This document shows positions 1 through 12,620 of a DNA stretch of 64,000 nucleotides, piece by piece. Below the pieces are notes generated by a model that had not been told where the DNA came from, did no database searches, and saw only the letters and a list, made by a program, of their open reading frames with translations. Source of the DNA: Tipula vernalis (lineage: Eukaryota > Arthropoda > Insecta > Diptera > Tipulidae); the NCBI GenBank assembly GCA_958295665.1, contig OY282560.1, positions 310,291,236-310,355,235 of the forward strand, in the 5' to 3' direction. Made by a program: the position numbers and the translations under genes. The stretch's first letter is position 1. Each line of letters begins with the position of its first letter.

Positions 1-213
1 ATTTACAAGTTTTTAATTTATAAATTTTGAAGTACTAAGGATTTTATTTTGCTTCAATTTTCTAAAATTTTAAAAATATATCGGCGTCCTTAAAGAAGCG
101 GCGCCTATAATATACCACATTGTAAGATCAAATTGAACCTATCCGCCGTTAAATACAAACAAAAAACACACAGGCAAATACAAAAAACATAAACTAACAA
201 ATAAGGTAAAACT

Positions 214-3155
214 ATGTTGCAACAGACTATTTTGAAACCAAAGCCAGTTCATAGTAGAAGTATAACAACACTATTAACTGATACCACATCAAACATCAAC
301 AATTATAGCAGACCACAAAATGATACCGTATATATAATTATTTCGCAGGAAACTACCCCATTTTCAGTTGCGGACATCGATGAAGTGACAACAACAACAA
401 CAACTACAAACAAACCGATATTGCATCATATATTTGCTGTTGAGTATGATTCTGCGGAAAAAGACGGTAATATTACTAAAACAGATTTAGGCCAAAATAT
501 TAATTGTGATGATGATTCAAGTAATACCAGCCAACCTTCGAAAGAAGAAATAAGTAAACGATTAGAAAAATTAGTTGAAATCAATCGAATTGTGGTGATT
601 CATTCAAAACTGGAAAATCATAAAACTAAATCAAATAGCTCCGATTTTATACTCGAAAACATTCCAACTATTAATAAAATTGGTGAAATAAGTCGCTGGA
701 TCACAGTAAAATTACAAAATAATAATAACAAAAGTTACATCGGCAACCCAATAGATCCCACCAATGCAACGGCGCAAAATAAAAGTAAAATACTCAATTC
801 GAAAATAATATTTGATGTTGAAACATCTACAATTCCGCTCGAAGGTCTATTTGAAGAACATAGAATATTTTTTGACAATGAAGTGATCAACTATCAAATT
901 ACTAAGCCACCACTTGAAATTAATGGGGACAATTTAGAAATTAACGAAGGAACTGAATCAACGACAACTAACTATTATCAGGATCGAGTATTACAATCCA
1001 AATCAAATTACAACAAATCGACTGAACCAGCTAAACAAAGACATAGTTTTTTTAAATTACACGAGACTGCAACTTACGACTCTGTTGCAAATATTAGCCA
1101 TGAGACTGATAACGTAAAATTGCAGCCCATTACTGAAAGACAGGTTAGTTTACGTGTCAAATAGACTATTACTAATAATTTTTGGTTAGATTAATAAAAT
1201 TAAAAATAAAACTTATTGGTTGTAAGACTATGACGCTTTGACTTTGAACTCATTATATAGTGGTTTTCTCAATAGTGATTTTGGTTACCCCTGTTCGTTT
1301 GATTTTGGTGACCCCTGTGAATTTCCTGTACCCCAATCGAAAAATACTATGGTTCAGGTTTCAAGCAACTTTATCAATGAACTCAGCTGAAAATTGAAAT
1401 AAAACGTTTTATAACAGGTAAAATAAAATAAACAACAAAAATAAGCGACAACACAACCAACTTGTACTTTGCAAAATCGCGGTCACAAGCAACAACAACT
1501 TTAAAATCGCCAAAATATGATCACGTTTCAAAGGTTTGAGTACACCCACGTTCAAATGTCAGAAAATTTTCCAATGTCGAACCTCTATCAATACCTTCAG
1601 TGTTTTGTTTCCATTTCGTTTGGAGTTCGGCCCCTTGGTAATTCAAGCCTGGATGGTTTCTTACTAGATTTTCGCAATTTATCCTTAAATAGGCTTTAGA
1701 TTATTTGTGGTTCAGTGAACATTAACAATCCAATGAGTGAGAGCAAAAGTATCGATCGAGTTTATACTGTTGTTGTTGTTTTATTTTTTTACTAAATTTT
1801 GACACAACCTACCCAGACATCAAATTTTGTGACCTTTCAGCTTCGATGGATGAACTTCACATGAAACGTGGAACTAACCCGTTCATCTCCATTGATAAGC
1901 AAGTTTCCAGTACCAATTAGACAATTGAAGCTTAATAACTTGAACGAATCTTAATAAAGGGATTCGATTAAACCACTACTTTGAGAGATTGTATATAAAT
2001 GTTACATTTATAGCGAAGATAAAAAAAATTGAATAATTGTTTCCTTCTTGTATCTTTCTAGATTCCTGCTAAACCAGATTCCACAACAATTGGTCCGGTG
2101 TTTTCCACAAACCGGCCCTTCTTCAATTTCAAAAAGAAAGGAACACCACCTAGAGTTTCACCTCCGGTTTTAAGGAAAAAAACATTATTTTCAACCAGTA
2201 CAGCACAACCATCAACCAATTTAAATTATTCGTTAGAAAAAACTACTCCAAAAATTTTTATTAGGCGCAGACTATATTCAAGACCTGGTACGGCGGTTAC
2301 CAGACCAATAATCGAAAGTACTACAGTAAATACAATTTTAGGTACAGCGTTTGCTATTAATATACCAATTATATTATTCATAATAATCTACATTTTGTTA
2401 CTTTAGATGCATCACCAGAGCCGAAACGAACTCGAAAACCACCATCGACAGTCAAATCTAATTTTGTAAGACCGTTACGGAAAAAGAACAACAGTAATTC
2501 TATACCACAAGGAAATACCTCAAGAATAATTGATGATCAATTTTTAAGTCAAACAATTACAACAAATAAGAAGCAACTGGCGACTGGATTTAATCAACTT
2601 AGTAATAATAATTCGTCATATATCGACGAAGAAATACGGGACATATTAAAGGCTATGTCTAAGACACCATTACCCGTTACAATTAATGATAATAAATCAA
2701 GAGAAACGATTAAAACTAAAACAAGAAATCGTCGGCCAACAACAAGTAGGCCCACCACGAGAAGAGAAGAAGTTTCAATTAAATCGACAACTGAGGGAAG
2801 ACGAAAATTATTCCAAAAAATTCAAACTAAAGTAGACGATGAGAAAAACCCACAGAAAATCACCCCCAAATTATTACCACCAAATGATTACGATTATTAT
2901 GATGACAACAATGAATCTCAACTGGGGCATAGAGATAGTGCACAGGTTAAAGTAGTTTTACATGAAACTGGGGCGATCGAATGTTTGGACCAAGGAAATT
3001 TTCCACATCCTCTATCGTGTAAAAAATTTATTTCATGTGCAAAAATTGAAACGGGCGGTGTTATTGGCTGGGAATACACATGCCCGAAAGGATTAAATTA
3101 TGATCCAGTGGGTGGAATATGTAACTGGGCAACGGGATTGGGTTGCAAAGATTAA
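214..3155 (+). CDS. Secreted chitin-binding protein, CPAP1-like (3' exons)
   Basis: Three exons join in frame: 214 (or 226)-1143, 2062-2341 and 2407-3155. The introns are 918 and 65 bp with GT/AG ends; the first donor reads CAG|GTTAGT. The long first part is Thr/Asn/Ser-rich, low-complexity and has no domain I recognise. The last about 60 residues form a peritrophin-A type chitin-binding domain (CBM14) with six cysteines; motifs seen are FPHPLSCKKFISC, GWEYTCP and DPVGGICNW. A single C-terminal CBM14 after a long disordered region fits the insect CPAP1 cuticle-protein group, which acts in extracellular chitin matrix. ATG 214 follows an in-frame TAA (202-204) and gives no signal peptide. A branch-point-like CTAAC at about 193 and an AG at 224-225 suggest this is an internal exon and that the real start lies left of the window. 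The second intron's donor (2342) was chosen because it keeps frame; other donors are possible. Confidence 0.75.
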
Positions 3156-3266
3156 AAACAAAAATGGTTTGCAATTGCCACACTTTTATTTATTGCTTTG
3201 ATGTTGTTGCATTTATGTAAAATTTTTTAATACAACATTTTATGTTTTAATTATTTTTAAATTAGA

Positions 3267-3272
3267 AATAAA
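3267..3272 (+). promoter_or_regulatory. Polyadenylation signal of the chitin-binding gene
   Basis: AATAAA lies 112 bp after the stop codon of the upstream gene, in AT-rich sequence and followed by a TG/T-rich stretch. It is a likely 3' end signal. Confidence 0.5.
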
Positions 3273-3678
3273 CGTTTAATTTAATTGTTTTAGGTGAATT
3301 GTGTTTTGCAAATTTATTAATTATATGAGAAACTCTCAAATATCCGGAGATTAATTAATTTACACTCAAAAATTTAAATTTTGAATGTTACAGTTGCCTG
3401 GTACCAATGTTAAGCACAATGATGCGCCCGTGTCAGTAAAATGAATTTGTGTTATTTTAGTCTGCTTTATCGACAAATATATGTCAAAATATTATTGTTT
3501 GTATTTATCATCAAATATTGATTGTTCCTTTAATTAATTTAAAATAGAATGGATCGAGAAATTTTTTCTTATGATTTTTCGTTATTACCGGCACATTTCA
3601 GCATGTTACCTAATGTTATTTTAGATAATTATTTTTAGGGGCTAGGTGTTACAAAATTTGACAGCAAAAAACAAATAC
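3273..3678. other. Intergenic stretch with a possible first F-box exon
   Basis: Mostly AT-rich with no clear gene. One short reading frame, 3549-3614 (+), starts with ATG, encodes 22 residues ending SMLPN, and could be spliced from a weak GT at 3615 to the F-box exon at 4848 in phase 0. That would supply the LP that usually opens an F-box, though with one residue fewer than usual. The donor is poor, so this is only a candidate. Confidence 0.25.
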
Positions 3679-4570
3679 AGTGAAACCTCCACTTCTACCA
3701 CGTTTAAATTTTTAGAGCATATTTAGAAGTTCTGAAACATTGCAAATTAGAACGGAACTCGGTTATTTCTTAACCGATTTTGGAAGTTCTGGAATAAGGC
3801 CAAGAAGGAAGGAACTCCATTATTTCTTAATCGATTTTGATGATATTCGGCATGCATGATGGAAATGGGATTCTAAAATCAAATTTACAAGAAGTTATTG
3901 AACATGCCATTTAGGAAGAAACTCGAATATTACTTAACTAAATTTGATTAAATTCAACAAGGCGATGAAAGTGGTATTCTAAAATGGTATTTAGGAGAAT
4001 GTCTGGAATTCGGCCAAGAAACAATGAACTCTTTTATTTCTTAATCGATTTTGATGTAATTTGGCATGCACGATGAAAATGGGATCTTAAAATGATGTTT
4101 AGGAGAAGTTCTGAAATGTGACCAATTAGGTTATTAGGAACTCGGTATTTCTTTACCATTTCAATCAGGAAGAAACGACTATTCCTAAACCGAATTTGAT
4201 GAAATTAAGCATTCAGGATGGATTAAGGATTCTAAAATGGCTAGAAGTTCTAGAATATGGCTAATCAGGAAAGGTCTTCGTTATTTCTTAACCGAATTTA
4301 ATGCAATTCGGTATTCACGATGGATACGCGATTCTAATATGATTTTTATAAGCAGATCATTCCTGATTTATCATATTCCAGAACTTGTAAAATTTATTTT
4401 AGAATCCCACATCCACCGTGAATGGCGAATTTCATCAAAATCAGTTAAGAAATAACCGAATTCTTATCTACCTTATTCGAGAACTTCATTTAAATTTCGA
4501 GAATCCCATTTTCACCATGCATGCCAAATTTTATCTTAATTGGTTGAGAAATTATGGAGATCAAATGTTT
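3679..4570. repeat. Foldback repeat made of about 107-bp degenerate units
   Basis: Degenerate tandem units of about 107 bp share words such as GTTCTGGAATATGGCC, GGAACTCGGTTATTTCTTAA and GGAAATGGGATTCTAAAAT. Around 4350 the orientation flips, and 4350-4560 reads as the reverse complement of the same unit, giving a lopsided hairpin. The left edge carries GTGAAACCTCC (about 3680), as does the larger relative at 13.87 kb. The element lies in the probable first intron or upstream region of the F-box gene. Short open frames here, such as 4237-4455, are by-products of the repeat. Confidence 0.7.
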
Positions 4571-4847
4571 TTCTAAATTACACTTTAGAATCCCGTTTCA
4601 ATCGTAATTGCATGTATTTGATTTGAAAAATATTTAATTTGGTATAAAAATTGTTGATTTTGGTTTTGCAAAAGATTGAATTTGTTGTAAAAATAGTTGA
4701 ATTTGACTTGAAAACACTACATATATTATTTGTGGTCTGTGCCAGATAAAGCGAGTGTACGTTTACCTGTACATATATACAATTTTAATGGTTTTGTAAA
4801 GGAGAACTCTTAATAGATACTGCTTAAGTTTTTTTTTTTTTTTTCAG

Positions 4848-6330
4848 ATTATCACTCAAATCCTTGGATATTTAAATCTCGACGATTTAAAAAATGCCAG
4901 CTCTGCCTGCAAATCATGGCATTACGCATCGACCGATCCACAAATCGTGAGAACTCTTATCCTCCAACCGACCGAGAAAACCTTTCCAAAAATTTGTAAA
5001 TCAAATCGCAAATACGGTATATTAAAATTACAATTCCTTAACTTTGTTTATGAGGACAGCTACTACTTTGAATTTTTCGAAAAATTCTGTCCATTCGTAC
5101 ACGAATTACATATATTAAACTGTACTATAACAATCCATCACTTCCTCAAATTATTTGAACTATCGTCATGTTTAGAAACATTTTTATTTTCGGAGTGTGG
5201 CGACTGTATGACCGATTCATTCCGTTTAGATTGTGACGGTGAAGCCAAGAAGCGGATCATTCGAAATCTATCTGGTGTCAAAAATATTGTTATCGACGAG
5301 TTTCTAAATATTCCATTGATCACGGACATTTTACGGTATGCAACAAACTTAGAAAATTTTGAGTTTTTTGATCAGCTTGAAGAGAATCGTGTATCCTATG
5401 AGGAATTGTGTACCGTTTTCGATAACGATAATATCGGTAACTTAAAACATTTAAATTTTCATTTTAATCTGTCACATTGTGTGGAAGGATTTTTAACGAG
5501 TTTTGTGAAAATAAAAAATCTTAATTTAAAATCATTGAGAATTGCCATCCCGTGGTATTGGGAGGACGACGTCTATAACAGTTCTCTTTTTCGACAATTT
5601 GTTATGAAATTACACAGTTTGGTTGAATTTAGTATTTTTGGCTTGGAACAGGATCAATTATCGCTGATATGCCAACATATGGTTAATTTAAAAAGTTTAG
5701 ACTGTTCGCTGGACAATGTTCATCTGATTTATGAATTGGGAAATCTTAAACATTTGGAGGTGAGTTATACATTTAGCTCGTAACGGAGCGATTCATTCAT
5801 TATTCATGTTTAATTTACAGATATTACGTTGCCGATTTTCACGGCATACATTTATAAGTTTACTCGAAACTGATAAATTTTTTAAATGTAAATTTGAGAA
5901 TTTACGTTTACTCAATTTTGAAGGGTTTGTAACGGAACCAAATCTTATACATTTATGTGAATATCATCCAAATCTAATTGAATTAAAAGTAACTGGTTTG
6001 CTGACACGAAATTTGGAAATAATTTTTAAAGGTTTAACAAAATTACGAGTTCTTGCTATATACTTTGGATTTAGAAGGCTGAAAACGAGGCCAGACTTAA
6101 GCGATATTATAGACGATGTATCATTATTTGATTCGAAATGGGAGTATCATTACAAAATTTCGCGATTACAAGATTTGGAAGAATTTCATTTGGATGAACT
6201 GGTAAGATGCGTTCGGGAAGATGATGTGAGACAGCTAAAAAAATTACGGTTAACTAATTTGCCGGAATTATTTAATAAAATTAAAATTGACCCTGCAAAC
6301 ACGCCAAACTGTATGGTATATGGACAGTGA
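4848..6330 (+). CDS. F-box and leucine-rich-repeat protein (FBXL-like)
   Basis: Exon 4848-5759 follows a strong acceptor (14 T then CAG) and joins through a 61-bp intron (5760-5820, GTGAGT...TTACAG) to exon 5821-6330, phase 0. The first residues, ITQILGYLNLDDLKNASSAC followed by KSW, are an F-box lacking only its opening LPxE, so at least one 5' exon is missing. The remaining about 430 residues contain irregular leucine-rich repeats of the form L..L..L.......L (for example FENLRLLNFEGF and LTKLRVLAI). Such proteins are substrate-binding subunits of SCF ubiquitin ligases: the F-box binds Skp1 and the repeats bind the target. The target is unknown and I cannot name an orthologue. Codon use and intron size match the neighbouring host genes. 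Confidence 0.75.
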
Positions 6331-6626
6331 AAATTCTCGAAGCCGGAAATTGACGCGACCGAAAAAATTGCCGGCGATTAGGATTGGTGGATTAGGTTTG
6401 TGCATGCCTCTATGAAAGAATCTAGTACATTTGTATTTTTGGGCAACATTTTTTTCTTCTTTATGTTGGTATGATCGATACAAAATTTAAAATCAGGGAG
6501 TTGTTTAATCGTCTGGGGTAAAACGTAAAATAGTATAATACGGTTAAGTATAAATATGTATGTATAAATATAATATGTATGAAATATGTATAAAGTTATG
6601 TAAATATGTTATTATTCATAAATGTA

Positions 6627-6632
6627 AATAAA
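6627..6632 (+). promoter_or_regulatory. Polyadenylation signal of the F-box gene
   Basis: AATAAA about 300 bp after the F-box stop codon, the best-placed signal on this strand. Confidence 0.4.
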
Positions 6633-7367
6633 AATTAAATAATACAATATTAAGACACACATAGCTAGAGTAAGAGCGATTGATTTCTTCATTTTGTAAG
6701 ATGGGAGATATTAGGGTAGAGATTATCTGGATAAGAACGTAACTCGATAAGACATTTAACTGTAACCGATGCCGCAACCGAGTTGCAGCAAAATATTTGG
6801 TTTATACTTTGTTGAACCAATTTATGAATCAACCAAAATTACAACAAAGCTCAGCAAAAGAACAAGCAACTTGGAGAACAAGCCGGAAAATGAAACCCTT
6901 GGATTGTGTGTATTTTATTAAGCAAGTTGGATGTAAAATAATTAAATAAATTACAGTACCAGCTATTCAGTAACAGCTGACCATTCTTTAAAGAACTTTT
7001 CATTCAATCCCTGTCCCTTATTAGAGCAAAAATTAACGCGCTGGAAAACTCCCATTTCATTTTAACTGAAATATACACTACCTAGTTTCTAACATCGATT
7101 TTTTTAAAATACATCCAACCTCATATTTTGTGGTGTAAACTATCTCAGTATGGCTTCATGGTGGATGGTTATTTCGGTGTTTAAATCGAGTAGAGTTAAA
7201 AAAAACAAAAAATTGAAAAAAAGCAAAAAAAAATGCTTACCTACCTACCTTTTCCGATTTAGATAATGAGGGATCAATAATTGGGTAACGCTAACATTAC
7301 CAAAAATATACTTTTCTATTTTCTATTCCGAGAGTTATAATATAGAAAAAAGATCAAAACAAATTAT

Positions 7368-7373
7368 TTTATT
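7368..7373 (-). promoter_or_regulatory. Polyadenylation signal of DHX38
   Basis: AATAAA on the minus strand about 45 bp after the DHX38 stop codon, implying a very short 3' untranslated region. Confidence 0.55.
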
Positions 7374-7417
7374 CAAGTAATTTCCACTACAGATTAACGC
7401 TCCTACCAACCAACTTA

Positions 7418-9195
7418 TTACAATCCGATTCGGCTCGGAGTTCGTCGTGGTGTTACACCAGGCGTTAAAATTTCTTGTTTTGGAATTAAAGCTTCTTGCC
7501 GTTGTGCCTCCTGAATTTTATTCTCCTCAATTTGTTTCTGTGCCTTTTGCATTTGTGCCTCCATTTCCTGCAGATGTTCAGCCGCCTGTTTTTTCTTTTC
7601 ACGACCACTACGTCCGGTTTCTTTTACCGAGAAGAACATAGGTCCTAATTCGGCTAGCCAGTGTCCATCGACAGCGGTCGCACATTGCATATACTCTTTG
7701 GCTGTCATCACCAATTCGTGATAGACAACATAATCTGGCGTGGTGCCCAAACCATACAAAGCGGATGTTGGATGCAAATGGCATGGCATACCGGTACGTA
7801 AATTTACATACTCTCCGATACCTTTGAGACGGGCTGCTTGGTAGAAATACGCTGAACAAATACATTTTCGAATAACGTCCCAATTTGTGCCGCACGATTT
7901 AACTGGAATACGTTGTTGCACTAAAATATCTTTCAACTGTTGCCTGACCTCGCGCACCTTTCGCATTGCTTTTATGTGGATGAAATGTTCGTTGGCCCAG
8001 GACGACGAGTAACTAGAAATTAATACGAAAATTATCAATGTGCTTGCTTATAAAATGGGTATGTAATAAACTCACTTATTCATTTTCCATTGATTGTAGA
8101 CATTCAAAAAGGTTAAGTGATCTGATTCAGGAACTTGAAATTTCTCTCGCACCGCATCCGCTTCTTCTTCTCGTCCTTTAGGCCGATAAAATATTGATGG
8201 CACCGACAACATAGAGACTAGGAAATAAATAAAATTTATTAATAAATAAATTATTGATTCATCGTCAGTTGATTTAAATTACCGATTATCAAAACTTCCG
8301 CACTGCACTCCATTTGATTCGAAACTATGAGCATTTGACACTGAGGTGGATCTAACGGAAATTCAGCCATTTGACGTCCAAGCGGTGTTAATGCGCCCGT
8401 ATGATCAAGTGCTCCTAGAATCCACAATTGATACAAGGAATTCAAGATATTATCCTGTGGTGGAGGATCCATGAAATGAAACTGTAACAAATCTACAACA
8501 CCGAGCGATTTAAGCAGTAATACTGTATTCGCTAGATTGGTACGTTGAATTTCGGGCACAGTTAATGCCAACAATTCATCTTTGTACTGTCGCTCCGTGT
8601 ACAAACGGAACGCTTGTCCTGGCCCGGTACGACCGGCACGACCACTTCTTTGATTCGCATTCGCTTGTGAAATAGGATAAATTTGTAACGCGTCCATACC
8701 AATTCGAGGATTATAAACCTTAAGTTTACAGTATCCCGAATCAATGACAAAAATAATTCCGTCAACCGTTAACGATGTTTCAGCAATATTTGTGGCCACA
8801 ACACATTTGCGCAGCCCCTCGGGTGAACGCTGGAAAATTTTTGCTTGTAAATCGGATGGCAATTGCGAATAAATTGGAAGGATAGATAATTTTGGTGCAT
8901 TGTCAATTTCATTGAGACGGTCCGTTAGCACTTCACACGTAACTTCAATGTCTTCTTGACCAGGCATGAAAATTAGTATATCACCCTCGATCGGTTGCAA
9001 ATGTATTTGCAATGCTTGTTTCACAGCCGAGTCAACATAATCTTCGCACGATGTTTTACTGAAGAATACTTCGACGGGAAATGTACGTCCCGGAATAGTG
9101 AATGTTGGTACATTACCAAAAAATGTGGCAAATTTGGTTGAGTCCATTGTGGCCGAGGTGACGATCAGCTTGAGGTCATGACGACGAGCGACGAT
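7418..9195 (-). CDS. DHX38: Pre-mRNA-splicing ATP-dependent RNA helicase Prp16/DHX38, C-terminal half
   Basis: Three exons in transcript order: 9195-8283, 8217-8076 and 8012-7418, with introns of 65 and 63 bp whose phases (1, then 2) join perfectly. The product starts at [19 protein letters not shown], the region of helicase motif III. It then shows motif IV ([13 protein letters not shown]), motif V ([15 protein letters not shown]) and motif VI ([10 protein letters not shown]). The winged-helix/HA2 part ([20 protein letters not shown]) and the OB-fold part ([42 protein letters not shown]) follow, ending [11 protein letters not shown] as in DHX38. Prp16 is a DEAH-box ATPase that remodels the spliceosome after the first splicing step. 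A good acceptor precedes 9195, so the gene continues upstream, but no exon with the P-loop or DEAH box was found in the window. Either a very long intron or a truncation separates them. Confidence 0.93.
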
Positions 9196-10239
9196 CTGCG
9201 GGTAAAGACAATAGGACATTTATGCATTAAGAAATGGTTACAAAAGTTAAGGTCGCAACAGTTTTGTTGTTAAAAATAAGTAGCTCTTATGAAGTTATTT
9301 AAGGATTTCCTTGATGGGCAAACAATTATGTAGCTAGCGCGAGCCGGTACTTCCAAAGGTGATGGGTCCAAATCGGTTTTAACTTGCCTAGTTAGTTTGT
9401 TTTGGCCTGCCCAAACCTGTTATGATGTACTCGTTTGCATCACTGCAGTCATAGTAAATTAATTTTGAGACCCGCCGAGTTGATCGACTTTGTCTTTGTT
9501 TGCAATAAGGCAGTTCAGAACTACTTGAATATAACTGGTATAAGTTAAAGAAAAAAAAAATTATTGCGAGCGTTTTGACTTGGCAAAGAACTTCTTCTGA
9601 TAACACAAATAAATTATTTTACATTTTCCAGAACCCCATGGGTTGAATTTTCGCTTCTCTATACAGTTTCTTTGTATAATGACATTGTGCCACACATTGA
9701 AGTGTAACCAGATTGACTTGACATCCATTTACACTATTTAAAAAACACCGTCTACTAAACGATATTGATAAGTACGTGTCTCTAGGACACCGCAAAACTA
9801 TAAATTCTCTAAAGTAAAATTTTATTGATTTTTTCGAATTTACGTCATGCCATATAAAGAAAAATATGTTACGGCGGAAAACTAGGTCATCGAAGCATAA
9901 ATATGTATGTATAACCATGTGTAATGAATAATTATAACAGCACCATGTTCATCAAATCACTGAAGATTTGTTTATGATTGAAACTGATTCTAATTTATAA
10001 ACGATTTCAATCTTTTGCCAATATTTACAAAAATACCAGTTTCGTAGTTAGTAAATTAGGTTGGCTGTCCGGATCATTTATTTGAGCCGCCAATTTTAAA
10101 TTTAGCATTGGTTTTGCGAACTACTTTTCCTTGGATCGATCACTGTAATCTCGTTATTTCATTACGGAATCGGCAATGTTTGGAGTATTGTGTCGGTTTT
10201 TGCTACACTACAATTTATTTTTTCCCAAAAGCAAAGCAA
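9196..10239. other. Non-coding, probably intron of DHX38
   Basis: Starts with the polypyrimidine tract and CAG acceptor of the 9195 exon (minus strand). Beyond that I see no helicase exon, repeat unit or transposon protein. The few short open frames resemble nothing I know. Confidence 0.5.
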
Positions 10240-10249
10240 ACATCAACAA

Positions 10250-10900
10250 CGAGTAACTTATCAATTCTTCACAACGGAGAAAATCAAACTAAAGATAGGA
10301 AAACAGCCTCCATCTATTAACATAGTTAATATCAAGGAAAAGTTTCAGATACATGTACTTACAGAAAACTAACTCTGAAGCTTAACGCTGAGAAAACTCA
10401 GTGGAATACTTATGAAGATAAGCACGAAAGACCAAATAAAGTTATGGCTAGAGGATTACACCTAACAAGCGAGAGTTACGACATAATTGCAGAGTAAAGA
10501 AAGAGAGAACTGTAAATGATAAAGGCAACAGCGTCCTCCCAAAACGAGATATCCAAAAAGTCCATGACATTTGATCAATGCAAAATACAAATTTCAGAAT
10601 TGAATCAGTGAAGAAAAAATTACTGCAGATAATTCAGTCCCAAAAAATGTCAAGGTTTCAATCATACTCAAAGATACTGTATCACGTGTGGCAGGATGCG
10701 TCAAATGTGCCTTTCGAGCACGTGTACATTAGATAGGAACTCGGTAGCAAAATACAAGCAGCAACATACAGCAAATTACCGTCTATGTGAAGGGTCCAAA
10801 GAACTGAAAATATAAGGAATCGTGCAAAGAAACCCTATTGTGATCAATCGATAGATTAATCAGGGATCTTATAACCTGCGAAAGAAAGAATCTTATGCAC
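10250..10900 (+). pseudogene. Jockey ORF1 (gag-like nucleic-acid-binding protein) remnant
   Basis: Reading through stops, the motifs TQWNTYEDKHERP and KVMARGLHLTSESYDIIAE match the PRE_C2HC domain of Jockey/X-element ORF1 proteins. Cysteine-rich remnants follow (GFNHTQRYC, then C and H residues spaced like decayed CCHC knuckles). In intact elements this protein coats the RNA intermediate. Here it is broken by several frameshifts. Confidence 0.7.
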
Positions 10901-11574
10901 AACTGACTCAAGGTCAGGAGGCAAAAACAAAAGATAAGAACGACGGCCAAATTTTAAGAGATATCTCGAAATGCACAGAGGTTCTAAATAAAAAAATTTG
11001 ATGAACAGTCTGAGATAAATAAACGTAGTGTACTAAGCTCAATAAACCTAACCTTAATTCTCCTGAAGATTTCTTTAATACTTTATAAAACCATCCTATT
11101 CACACAACACCACAAGCTAAATTACTAAGAGATTTTATTATTTGGAGTAGTATTTGAGGATCACCTTTCACTTATTTGTTTACAATAATTAAAATATTTT
11201 AAAACTTTTTAAATTTCCTAGAGTAAGTTCCGTTGATTTTGAATTTGCAAAATCCCAGTTATTCAAATTATTTAGATTTTAAAAATAACTGAGAGATTTA
11301 AAGTGAAACATCCAAACGTGTTAAAATTTAAAAACAAACATTTTGATGCATATACATATACTGAATTGTAAACACATATCTAGTACATCACCTTTCTTAA
11401 AAACTAATTAAATATATTCTACAAATTTCAGTAAACATTCTTGTATGCATAAAAATTTTATCATCGGCGACAAAAATTTTTATCGAAAAAACCAGTCGCA
11501 CCCCCAGAATAGTTAAGAATGAAACAATAAGTGCATATTGTCTTCACTCACTGGGCAAAAAGATTCTGAATACT

Positions 11575-12615
11575 ACTTATGGAAAGCAACGAAATACTTA
11601 AGAGGCATGAGCTAAAAGAGGAAATTAAAAATCTAAACATGAGAAAAGCTCCTGGATATGACTTATTAACTGGACAAAGCATTAAAGAAATACCACACAA
11701 ATCGCTATGCAAACTTCTACATAGAATCACTGCTGACCTTAAGCCAAACAAAAAATGTAACGATACAAATTCATTCAGACCCATATCCATACTCCCAACC
11801 ATTTCGAAAATATTTGAAAAACTGCTTCTAAAGAGAATGAAGCTGTACTGGTGGATAGAAATTTTATTCCTGCCCAATAGTTTGGTTTCAGAGAAAACCA
11901 CTCGACTGTAAACGAAAAAGATTTGTTCAAGCGTTTTTCTGAATGTTGCGCAAGCATTTGATCGAGTTTGGCATAAAGGATTGCAGTATAAGCTAAAGCG
12001 GACCTTCCCAAACAATATTAGGAACCTCTAAGATCCTACATAACTGACAGGCACTTTCATGTAAGATACAAATTAGAATACTCGGAGCTGAAAAAAATTT
12101 CAGCAGGAGTACCGCAAGGTAGTGTATTGGACTCAATGATACTGCAATTTTGGCAGTATGGAACAATGTAGTAAAACGAAACAAAATCCTAATCAATACT
12201 AGCAGTTCCAACAGAATCCAAATCATAATCAACACTGTATGACTCTAGATGCCAAGTTTAAAATGGAAAGAACATGTCAAAAAGGAGGAGCTGAACATGA
12301 AGTATAGGAAAATGTATTGGCTCATAGTTATAGACACTCTGAACTATCCATACATAATAAATTGCTTTATTTGTACCGGCAAATTTTGAAACCAGGATGG
12401 ACCTATGGTATACAGCGGAACATTTTAAATGCCCCGTATATTATAAATGAATAACTCCACCGTGACTTAAAGATGGAATACATCGATGAGGTTATTGCGA
12501 ATTATGCTCTCAAGCATGATTCACATCTTCGACACCATGAAAACATAGAGATATGCCGTATGCTGGACAGTCCGATAGCAGTAAGATCTCTCCAAAGGAT
12601 CAAGCCAATAGCGAA
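11575..12615 (+). pseudogene. Jockey ORF2 reverse transcriptase remnant
   Basis: The longest open piece (11579-11911) contains RKAPGYDLLTGQSIKE and SFRPISILPTISKIFEKLL, the fingers and palm entry of a Jockey reverse transcriptase. Later blocks in other frames read VAQAFDRVWHKGL, SAGVPQGSVL and ILKPGWTYGIQ, then the C-terminal tail (LHRDLKMEYIDEVI, RSLQRIKPI). The catalytic YADD block is missing through a deletion near 12150-12240. The product is not functional. Confidence 0.8.
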
Positions 12616-12620
12616 AATAT

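Larger units (their letters stand above)
6331..7417. other. Intergenic region between convergent F-box and DHX38 genes
   Basis: Contains the 3' untranslated parts of two convergent genes and AT-rich spacer. I see no coding frame, repeat unit or RNA gene. Confidence 0.6.
10240..12620 (+). mobile_element. Degenerate Jockey-clade LINE
   Basis: ORF1 and ORF2 remnants in the order of a Jockey-type LINE, both on the plus strand: nucleic-acid-binding ORF1 at about 10250-10900 and reverse transcriptase at about 11575-12615. The endonuclease part between them has been lost or is unrecognisable (about 10950-11540). Many stops and frameshifts make it inactive. No poly(A) tail or target duplication could be defined. 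Confidence 0.8.

Noticed and set aside
4237..4455. 72-codon plus-strand frame
   Set aside because: Consists of the 107-bp foldback units read through the hairpin centre.
11548..12235. Minus-strand frames of up to 155 codons
   Set aside because: Antisense to the Jockey reverse transcriptase, without domains.
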